Assembly: GCA_037179385.1 (NCBI GenBank)
Contig: CM074187.1
Span: 4,278,001-4,342,000 of the forward strand
DNA: 64,000 bases
Source: Holothuria scabra
Taxonomy: Eukaryota; Echinodermata; Holothuroidea; Aspidochirotida; Holothuriidae
Direction: 5' to 3'
Part shown: positions 50,401 through 62,200 of the stretch, piece by piece
Numbering within the stretch: the stretch's first letter is position 1
Layout of the letters: every line of letters starts with the position of its first letter
Made by a program: the position numbers and the translations under genes
The notes under the pieces: model-generated
Databases searched by the model: none
What the model was told of the DNA's origin: nothing
Seen by the model: the letters and a program-made list of their open reading frames with translations, nothing else

Positions 50401-53246
50401 TTCTATTTACTCTAACACAATTCTAGTTAAATTTTAATGAAAATCCTGCTTAAGCTAACACAAAGTTTTGTTATAACAACAAGGATTTGACTTAGTTTAA
50501 TCAGGATCTGCTTTAAAATTTAACCAGGATTGTGTCGAAGTACATAGACCACCGATCCTGGTTGAATTTAACCCCGGTGCATTTTGAGTGTGTTTTAAAA
50601 GAAATTTTTAGTTTTGCTGATATATTTTAATATCATAAATTAAATACGTATTTGATCTAGAACGAGGTAAACTCTAAAATGCTTCATCAATTTTGCTTTT
50701 AACTATTTTAACTTAAGAATATTTTTTGGTTTTGGAATTTTCAGGATCCTGTCCAGCGGTAGCACCTCCTTTAAATGGTTTTCAAGTTTACAGGGAAGGC
50801 GTCGGTCGTGCACTTTATCCCGAGGGCTCAAATATTACATTCGCATGCTTCCCAGGCTTTACCTTAGTTGGATCAGAAAGTTTGACCTGTCAAACAACTG
50901 GCTTTGGGGAGGTTCCTGAATGCAAAGGTAAAGTACCCCGTCTGTAAATTTTGTTGTCGTACCTGGATGTTTTTATAGAATTGACGGACTTAAAATATGC
51001 GTTGTTTGTCAACACACTTGCGATCATTTACAAGAGGCCTATACTTTTTCGGTATGAGGTATCATTTTCTGACTTTAGGCAAAGGGGCTTTATGACAAGG
51101 CTTGACTTGTTCTAACTAGTTTAAGATTGTGTACGGTAGAAAATGAAACAAATGTTCCTAATTTTGCTCCAGAAAGCATAAAAATGGATAAACGAATATG
51201 AACTCCTCAAATTTTCTCGTTTTGGAACATTGCATGCAAAATACTTTTATATTTGTAAGAGCTTACGGTACAACAACGTTTGATTTGAATAGTCAATTAT
51301 GTAGGCTTACACGTTTCTTTTCATTGGCTGTATATCAATGATTTGGCTAAATATATTTAAAACTAAAAATTAGTCTTAGCTTTGAGATTGTAGACAGAAA
51401 CCTGGAAAGATCATCAGAAAGGAAACTCACTAAAAATATACATAGTTTGACATTTTTAATGCGTAATTGAACTTCATATTTTCTGAAATCTTTCTGTCAA
51501 CCTTTGCCGACCAGTTTCCTTCCTTCATCATTGCATGCCATCAGCAAACGTTAGGGGACTTACGGATGGGTACCGCATCATTAGACTCTACTGTGGTTGG
51601 TAAATGTATAGATTTCTGTATTACCATATTCAAACAACCATCCTTCAAAAATCCAATACCTATTCGAATTCTGTATTATTTGGAACATATCTTCTATACT
51701 ACTAAAAATAACTTTCATTTCTACAGCGGACTGCTCATTTCCACCAGACATAGTCAATTCACACTCTGAACCCACGAGTCAAAATTTTTCGCACGGAAGT
51801 ATCGTCCTTTATAAGTGTTCCAAGGGCTTTTATGGTCCTCCCGTCACAATAACCTGCTTGGATGGGACATGGGACGATACATTACACTTTCCCTTCTGTA
51901 CAGGTAAGCACTTCTTCATTATTTTAGCATTACAACAATGTCATTTGATGTAATGAAAGATTGGACGTTACACCCTCTTCTCTCGTGTACTATTAAAGTC
52001 GGAAACTGGGTTTTGGTTATGGGGTTCTTCATTTTCAAAATTAGCGTAAGTCGTTTACTTCATATTGCCGGCAATAAAAAAAATCACTTGTACCAGCCTT
52101 TTTATTTGCTTTAATCTTCCTTTTTTAGATATTGGCTGTTCTTCTGAAACCTGTAGTGACAATGCGCATTGCGAAGAAAGCCTGGACGGTTCTTGGTGTC
52201 AGTGTAACGACGGTTATTTATGGAATGGTACTCTTTGCGCAGGTACTAACAAAAGGCAGTAAAAGCCTTATTTTCATGAACTATTTCTTACTGTTTTGTG
52301 TAATTTAGCCTAACACCTATTGAGTTTAATAAAAACTAAGATTTACCATAAAGAAATATGTTGTTACATGATGTTTCCAGCGGGTTCCCTAATGAAGGAA
52401 AATGAGATTGAAATTCGACTAAAAAGACTATTACGAATAACAATGACAATAAACTGTTCTTGCTTTGGAAATGTTAACTCTGTGATAAAACTTTAAACAG
52501 ACAATTCTTCTCTAATTTGTAAACTAAATTTGATGGCTAGTTCGTGCGAAGTAATAGTTTTTGGTCAGTAGCTATTTAGTACAGATTTTTCCACGTATAG
52601 TCATAGGGAGCTATAGAGAATTTGAATAATTTTAGAACTGTGCACCTCATCTACAACTAGATGAAAACATTTACCTTTTCATGTTGAATTTTTCTAGTGT
52701 TTCTCGACCAGGAAGAACAATTTAACACAAATATCAACCTGAACAATTGCATTCTATAATGGTGGTGTGCAAATAATTAAATTGCTTGCCACTTTGGGTG
52801 ACTAAATGTCATCTTCATTTTCTGGTGTGACAATAGCATATAACCCTCCATTGCGGACTGTGCAAATGTGGGAGACGAAACAGCTTCCCTCCAATTAGAC
52901 ACAGAGGGGATGAACACCCCTCCTCAACCCATCCTTTCTCCTAGCTACTTACGTCAATGTCATGTGCATCTGCAACTGCTTTTCAAGATATAGATTATCT
53001 TCCCACCTTCTGTTTTAGAGAAAATTAACCAATAAATTTAACATGCACGTGTTGTGTTTCTCTTTTCATCATATTCCTTTTACCTATTTACAAGACATCA
53101 ATGAATGCACTGAAGGAACACACAACTGCGTTACTACAGGAGAGTGTGTAAACGCACAGGGAAGCTTTACATGTGGAAGTAAGTTATATGAAACAATGTA
53201 ATGATTGTTTCTAAGAATTTGATTGTTTTTTTTTTTTTTCATTCCG

Positions 53247-53284
<38 letters not shown>

Positions 53285-56200
53285 ATTCTGACTTATCGGA
53301 CCGATTGATGTACATTGAATCGTTATTGCCATAGTTTAATAAAATAAAAAACTTAGACGGTTACATTTATTTCCTTTCCCTCAAAATAATGTTTTTGTTG
53401 CTTTTCATTTTACTATTTAGATCCTCTATTGGTAGCATTTCCACTGAACCAACAGATCGACACAGATACTACGGGACAAGACTTGCCATACATCTCACCT
53501 CTCATTCCGCTACCAGACCCTTTCTATGTTTCAATACTGGATCAGAAGTTTTGTTTTGTACGATTTAAGATTTTTTCTTTACTATTTATATCTCATTAGG
53601 TCAAAGAAAAGGGTAGAATCCTTACACTGACGATAATAGTGGGCCGATAGTAGTAGCTTTATGTTATGGACTTTCTTAATGTTTGATCAATTGCGGTAAC
53701 ATATTAGCATGTGGTTCATATTAAAACGTGACAGTGTATATTCCCAACAAACCAACAATTAGATAGTTTGCTTTCATATTTTGCTCATTAAGATAACTAC
53801 TACACGTTTTATAGGACATTCGGTGCTTCAAGAGGCATGCTAATATTCAATCTTCTGTCCACTTTGATCCTTCTTGGTTGTAGCTGTCCAGTTGTAAATG
53901 TGTGAATCCGTTAAACACTTCATGGAATAGGAAATATCATACTACATCGCTAAAAAATTAGTGTTATCAGATTTTTAGAATTAAGTCCCAACCTCCATCA
54001 TTTCCTCCTCATTTTAATAAACAGATCAGCACCATTAGCACATTTGTTGTCATTTAATTTAATGAACAGTTCACCGAGAACGGGGTGATTTCGTTCGTCA
54101 GAACGAATGACGACGCACTGAATGCTGCTGAATACGCCTATCCTGCTGAGGAGAATGGACTAAAAGTCCCATTGTTTGCCGCTTTCTGGGGTTCCCGAAT
54201 TTCTTCAAGCGTTCGATATCAGGTAAGTAGCTGCTTGTTAAAATGTCTTTCGAAACTCCTTTTGGTATGTTTATTTTAGTTCTTCCTCTGTTTTCTGCAA
54301 ACACTTCATTCTTGAGCAAATAAAAATGGGAAAAATTCCCCATATACGATAGGCGATCTTCCTTCATCCTGCAGTGGTTTGAACAAGAATAAGTCGGAAA
54401 TGCATTAGGTCTACATACCAAATTGTAACTTTACAGCTTTAATTATACTTTAAATATGGTCAGATGTAGGAATTTTTTCAAGTTAAATTGCATACTATCG
54501 TAAACTTCCGCCCGAGGCGATGTTCATCTAATACCGTCTTACTACCGAACCCACCTCCCGATTACACATCACTCTTAACTCTCGGTACATCGAACGTTTT
54601 CCAGTTAAAATCCTCAGGAAAAGGTGTTGTGTTTTCCTTTTTATCTTACCTTAACCTATCCCATCTTAACTAATTGACTCATGCATGTCATATTCAAAGC
54701 CTACTGTTAAAAATTTGCCCCATAGGTTTACGACAATGCTGATGATGCTGACGATATGGCAACCTTGATGACGATAAGTGGATATATCAGGAAATGGGAT
54801 GATACTCAGTTTGCTTCCAGTGTTTCATTTGTTCCAACTTGGGCTGTTGGAATCATGTGGGAGAACCTTAAACACCTTGATTATCCTGATCTTGTAAGTA
54901 TTCCCTAGACTTACCCATTGACGTTACGCAATGTCATTTTGGGGGACAACAATGAAGTACGTTGGTCGCAAGCAATAGACGTGACCGGCTTGTATAGTAA
55001 GCATCCCTATTATTTCATAATCAGGAGTCTGTTTTGGTAGGTGTAACTTGCAATGTTGTTTTTTCACTGTAAACGAGGGAGGTTCAGTTTGTTCCGTGAC
55101 ATTGTTCATTAGAATAAGGACTATATCCCTTTCTTAGCTTTCTGCTGATGTAGGATGATAGTATTTGATGAACCAAGGGAATCTGTGATGTCATCGTGGC
55201 ACATTAATTTGACATTGCGTTCAATTTGTTAATAAATTTTGATGCCGCTGCAGGCAATATTAAGCAATATTGTTGGTTGTATTCTATGTATGGTGAAGGG
55301 TGTTGCTAGACCTACAGGAAATGGTATTTAAACATTCCAACTGTATAATATTTCAAGGACAAACAGGATGTTCAATTATAAAGAAAAGCAAAGGGAATAT
55401 GAAGCAATGTGCCCACATTACATAACTTTCTGAGGCTTTGTTCAAAATCAGAGGTATTTTTTAACAAAAATAACCAATCTTTAAGGTGAGATATCTTGAG
55501 TTAGGAAAATGGTATTGTGATAGGGTTTGAAGGACATGGTGTGGAATACTTTTGTTTTTGGTTTTTTTTTTCAAGACAGAGGCAAAAAGCCACCAGAACA
55601 TGCCTTTAAGGTCAGACGTTAATAATGAGCTCAATCTGTCAAAGTGTCTGCTTTTCAGTTCATGAGGATTAGAATTGTAGTTTACATTCTAGGCGCATTT
55701 GCTTGGCTTATCCAGGAGGAATTATGATTAAAAAAGCTTACTTTGCAGGCTTGTAGCCAAGAAGTTAAGAGGACGAACTCCCCTGAAAAATTATTCACCC
55801 ATTAGAGGCTTTGAAGAGTGTCCTTGCACATATTTGTACATATTGGCAAATATTCGGCCCCTGACAAACTTCTCTGCTAACTGGAAAGGTTCTGTCCCCG
55901 GGACCTTGTCTGGCTAAACGGGGCATGTTTCTCTGATTTCTACAGATGCAAACCAGGTATTATGTAATTTTCATGCAAATGAAGAACATTAAAAAGTCAT
56001 ATTCATTAAAAATTAGTACATGAATCTTTATATCGTAAGCGTTTGTGGCATAAAACGAAATCTGCGATAAAAAGGGTGTACAAAGGTGTCAGTTCCTTCG
56101 GTTACATTGGAAGCAAACTATTGGAGTTTCAGACGTATCCACTGTATTGTGGGATGGGGAAGATTAGACAAGAAATTCCATAAGGAGAACTTACAACTTT

Positions 56201-59200
56201 TAAAGATGGTAAAGGTGGAATATTCTTGGGAAACATTTGCCACTTTAACAGAATTATAAAACTTTAAATTGAACTGTTATGATTAGGCCATGAGCGGTTG
56301 GCCATGCTTGGGTAAAGGTAAGAAATATTTGATATTATAAGGTTTTCTATTAGGTAGGGTTGAATTGAACACTTTGTAAAAGCTGGGATTGAACTCTCTA
56401 GCTTCTAAATAATAACAATTGTAAATATTTTCCAATTTAATAGGATGGAAGTCACGTTCAAGTTATATTAGCAACAGATGGTGTTTATACCTTCGCCCTT
56501 CAAACGTTCGTGTCAGTATCTTGGCCTGTGTCTGAACGGCTTATTTTGGGTTCCTTTTCTGACAATGAATTTGACGATATTGACCTAGGTCAATTTGGTG
56601 AAGCAATATCTCAACAAAAAGGAGAACGAGTTTATCAGCTTCATAACGCGATTGGAAACTCTGGTTTACCTGGAAAATGGTTGTTTAGATTAGATTCCAA
56701 CAATGGCCAACACCAAGAAGCGAAGAATATTTGCTGTGAATATTATACCCAAAACAAAGACATGCGTTTGGATCTCGATGTAGTGAAGCAATGTCCGGAC
56801 CGCATCGTCTCTGTGGAGAGTTTACAGTTTCAAGGATGTGATTTTTATGTTCCACCGTCCAATCCTTCTTGGAGCTTTGGTAAGATATATACTGAAGTTA
56901 CGTGCCCTTAGAAACCAAAGTATGGTAGGAATATGTTATGTTACAATCACGGTAACATATTCCTACTTTACTCAGTAGTACAAGGCTTCCAGTGAATGGA
57001 TTTTCCAGAGGGAATAGCTTGGCCCTCTAAAAATTGTCGCCAAATCAAACTTCTGTTTGAGATTAACACCTTTCCTAGCCCCTTTGATTGCGACAATTGT
57101 AAAATCTAAAAACATACTCTTACCACCCCCCACCCCCCCCCCTTTACTGTAGTAACCGATCCCATCATAACGTTAAAGCAGAGGTTAGGTCTAATGTACG
57201 TCAAAATTCAAACACTTGACAACTGGGCAATTTTGGGTTCGCAAGCGTCATTAGTAAATTAAGTTGCACCGCAAGTCAAAAACGAATTGCAGTAGTTCAT
57301 CTCTCATCTTCATAGGTTATTCTTGAGCCGAAACGTAAAGAGTTGAAGTCTTTTTTTCACTCAACTTAAAATTTAATAATTGTGCAATAGTTGTACTACC
57401 CAAATTACAATCTTTTTACTTCCTTTTTTTTAAAAAAAAAATTTACTTCCTTTAAAAAAAAAAATGAACGTTACTGCACCTTGTACCAATGTGTGATAGA
57501 AATCTTACTTTTATTGTGTGATGTAATTAGTTATTTCGTCTGTGTGCATCGTGCTATGCGCGCAAACAGGAAATGTTTAATGTTATTAAACATTTTAGGG
57601 AAACAAAGAAGGTAATGTGAGTTGTACAACAAAAAATCACTAATTATTGCGCCATGGACTTATTTGTTTTGAGTGAATGAGTTTCAATATTTAATATCTC
57701 AACAATGGAACGAGCTATGAATATTGGCTTTGAATGAATAGGATAATTTTTCAACTTCAAAATATATATCTTCCAAAATTCTAGATCTGAGGTACACTTC
57801 AAGGATCCAATACCACTTTTAACAGAGCTCCGTGATACTAGCGTCGTTCACCCTTACAAACAAAAGAGAGGTTTAAAGGTGCCACAATTGCCTCAAATTG
57901 TTTTAAAATGCATCCAGACGACGAAGTGAAAGATAAAGTAGTCATGCATCCCCAACATCCCAAATTGTAGCTAAACGTAGTTTTCTGAGCTTACAAAAGT
58001 CGAAAGATTTTAGTTTTCAATGGAATCAGGCTTATCTTTACATTATGGACATCTATGTTTAAATTAATTATTTAAAAACCCTTCTTGAGTTGTTTTCCGC
58101 TTAGTTTTATAAGGAAAGAAGTCTCTTATGCATTCCGATCTTTTGCAGGATACCCTCAACTTGACATGTGTTTGACTCAGAAGATAATACACACAAATCC
58201 TGCCGTGACTCCTGGATCGTATTGTTCGTATGATAGCAATGGTTTCTTGATGACTTCTGTAAGCCACCATAGTGTCTGGAACAGCAGTATTGTCCAAAAG
58301 TTTCCCCCGAGATACCGTCAGTTCAGCTACACTGATGATAGTTATGATTGGCAAGGTAACGTGAGATTTTTGCATATCGAACTGTTTCGTACATTACAAG
58401 AAGTCTTTGTTTATGAACAGCTTCAAAACAGCTGGTTTCTAAATAGTCCATTTTCTATGAAAGGGTGATGGAACTTTGAACAAAGGCTGAATATGGAACT
58501 TATAAAATATTAATCAAAGATTCCCGTCACTGCTCGTTAATAAAGACTAGGACCCCGATTAAAGCTCGTGTAATCAACCCAAACTCAATTTACAACAATT
58601 GTTTGAAAATATTAAAACAAATATTTGTTGAAGTGACCTTCATTAACAGTACTGGCATAACGTTTTTATATTGTTTTTGCAGGTCAAGATATCGATTTTA
58701 GATACCAATGCTGTATTGCTTCCGAAAGTGAAGACTTTTGTAACTTGTATACATCAGTAAGACCCTCGCCATCTGAGGGAACTCGTATAGAATATGCTTC
58801 CGCGGGTGAGTATAAACTACAGCCCTTAACCTTAAATAGTTAGTGAACCGTGCCCTTTGGAGATTGGAAATGATCATAAAGTATAAGAAAACTTTGTCAT
58901 TACGTTTGAGCATTTTAAGGATAAAAGTTAATTTTTTTCGACACACTTTCAACTTTTTGCCTGATGGAGGTTGATAAAACCTTTTTAAAGACCTTTCTCA
59001 AAATGTCGTTGTCTTTATGTGGGATAAACTTCAAAAACGACCGAAATTCAGGGAATAATTTACAACGCAGGTGTTTGATTAAGCCCAGATGACCCAAAGC
59101 AGATGGAGTGCTTCCACCTATTTAAGGCTCCTGTCCTTAAAGCGATCTCCTTTCTTATATCGTTTCACTTTGAATATATTCCATTTCATTCGTGGAGAAT

Positions 59201-62200
59201 GGACCCCCCCCCCCCCCGAATAGCCTAACCCCTAGTTTTATCGGCAGAATTTAGTGAAATGAATCTTTATAATATTACAGGGGTGTATGGTGCCGGCCAT
59301 TACAAAACTTTTGATGGATTAAGTTATTCATTTAACGGACTTGGTGAGTATGTATTGTTACGAATGGAGGAGGCGGGACTTGAAATTCAGGCAAGATCAG
59401 AGTCACGTGTAACAGGACCACCTGCAGAAACACGAACAACAATAATCACCGGAATTGCTATTGAGCTGGAGAATGATCGGGTATGTTTGACATTACAAGA
59501 TTAGGTTAGGTAGATGTAATTTAACGGCCCAGTTCCCAACCAATTAGTTCTGCTACAACTGCCACAATCAACTTGAGGGCATAATTTTACAATTTGAGTT
59601 CAGTTTACAAAACTGATTAAAAAGTTGATAATAATATCAAAGATAGAAAAAACTTTGAATAAATTTGACCGAAATTTATCCCAAAGGAATTTGGAGGAAC
59701 CTGGAGAGGGTGTCCTCCACATTCCACTCGCGAGAGGAAGAAAGGTAGTTGCATTTAACTTTTTGTTCTAAATTTCGTCGTAAAATACGAAGGAGAGCAA
59801 CACCACTTCACCTTAAGTCCCAGGGACATAAGACCATACGTTTTAGCTAAACAATAACATATTAGATTGTTCATTAAACCATAACAGGCCCAAACATAAA
59901 GGCACAAATCTTCTATAGCCTACACAAGGTGTAACCCAATGCATACTTTTTACCGCAGATCGAAGTGCTTTTAACCAACAACGATCCTGAAGTACAAGTG
60001 AAAATTAATGGCAACGTGATTCCTCTGACGGAATTAAAAGGTACAAGTCGATATAGATTAGGTGTAACGCACTTTATCTGTTGAGTCAGTGGCTTAATGC
60101 AACATTACTAGATTATGACCTAATAGAATTGATAAGTTTTTTTTTTATTTTTCAGCCTTGCCTACTCAAGTTTACTTCAAGGAAGACAGATAGAATTAAC
60201 ATGCATTCATTTTCCATGCATATTTCTCCAGTATATTTTCTTAAATTTCCGTTCTGATCTCGACCATCATCAGCCTGAGTGACTTGTACTTGAACTAGCT
60301 TTTTATTTCCTTTTTATTATCAGTTGTATTCTGATAATGGTCCAGGTCAGACCGAAAATTTTAGAATATATGCTGGGGTAATATGGAAAATGTCTTCATT
60401 CTTTTTGTCTTCCTTTTGGTAAACTTAAGAGTGGGCGTGGGTACAACTTATAAAAAAAAAACCAAAACCAATATCAGAAAGGACTCCTTCTGAGATCAAC
60501 CAGATTCTTTGGAATTCAAACTTATGAAAATTGATGAGATTGTCAGGCTTAGGGAACTAAACTATCAATAATGAGACAAAGTAGGGAAAAAGACAAAAAT
60601 TAGACATGAGTAGGAAATTATGCGATAATAACAAACATCCTTTCCATCCCAGTTTACAACATCAGGCAAGCTTCTATAGCCAAAAAAGAATTCAATAGTC
60701 CTGCCCTTTTCCAAGTATTGGTACCACGTTGCCAAGGATACCTGGATTACTATGCGTCGCAGTGGTGTAGGGAGACTTTTCTGGGGGGAAGCACCCAAAT
60801 TTTCCGATGTTTTTTAGGTATGAATACCACTGCAATAGGCGGAGCGCGCCGAATTTTAAGCCCTTTTCGAACCAAATATATTCGAAAATACTGAGTTTTT
60901 TTTTTTTTTTTTTTTGCAGCAAACTTTGGATTCGGGTTTACTGCAAGGAAGTTTAAAAACTGAAAAAGTTGGGGATTATTGAAGAATCTGCACTTCCTAT
61001 TGCACAAACCTGAGATTATATCTGATTTGAGACGATATTTTACAGTCTCCAAAACTTTTTGTAGACAAAAACATTCAAAATGTAGAAAATTTGGAACTAA
61101 ATTTTATTAGGCCCAATGACAATAGCACTTTAGTTGCCGGTGGCACTTGATAATCCGGTATCACATACGGCAAATGTTCGATTTTGTCATTTCCAGAGCT
61201 AGGCCAAGTTCCCCAAACTGATTCATGTTCGAGCACTACTGCATTAGGAAGTGCAATTTTCGGCCCCCGAAACGGGCGGATTTTATTTTTTTATTATTTT
61301 ATTTTTTAACAACTAGATACAATGGACCTTGTATTGAAGAGGATTCGTAATTTCATGAAAAAGAGTTGGATAAACCACACTATAGTTGACTGTTGTCACA
61401 GTGGAAAATGATCGAATTATTCTGTCGCCCTAACCCCCTCTCCCTGTAAATGCGCCACGAATGCGTTGTATTTGTCACAGTCATTGTCAAACACACCACG
61501 AAAAGAGCTGTGTCAGATCATTCATTGTATTGCTAATGAGGAAATAGTTATTTTCATCAGGTCTTAATCATATGAGAGTATTGATGCTTGATTCAGTTTT
61601 ATGAAGGTGAATGAACCTACAACCCATGATATTCATTTGGACAATTTTTCATATTTATTCATTTACGGACGGTATCGGTAAAAAATCAAAGGTGAAACTT
61701 TTTGATAATCTGGAGTCAATAGTCAATATTGAGAACCGTTCCTTAATGATATCATTAAAAAATTAAAATCATTTTAAAGGTGTCATTGCATGCTTTCGAA
61801 TGTTAACGGAGTGTATGAATGCTTATAGGGAGAGAACCTACATTTTTTCTGCTGTAAATGTATAAAGGATGAGACAGCAAGCCTACCCATCTGCTGACTA
61901 AATATACAAAAAAGTTGCTTTTCATGACAAAGTTCGAGAGAAGAATGCTTGCTATCGGTTGCAGACTGTTACTGGTAGGAAAAGACATTGGGGAATTTAA
62001 AAACCATGCTAATTGTACATCTCTCCACAGGGTATTCCATTAACAATGAAATCCTGGTATCGTGGGGATCAGATCCATGGAATACTACTACAAATGTACT
62101 TGATGTCGTTTTAATACCTCAATTTGCAACCAGTCTCACTGGCGAGATATTCATCCAAATACGTAAGGTTGCCGATTCAATGGTTTACCTTATGACGATG

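Noticed and set aside
51524..51600. CCP-like stretch (HHCMPSANVRGLTDGYR) in the intron between exons 20 and 21
   Set aside because: The only nearby donor gives phase 2, which breaks the chain, and it would have just two Cys. Kept out as chance resemblance.
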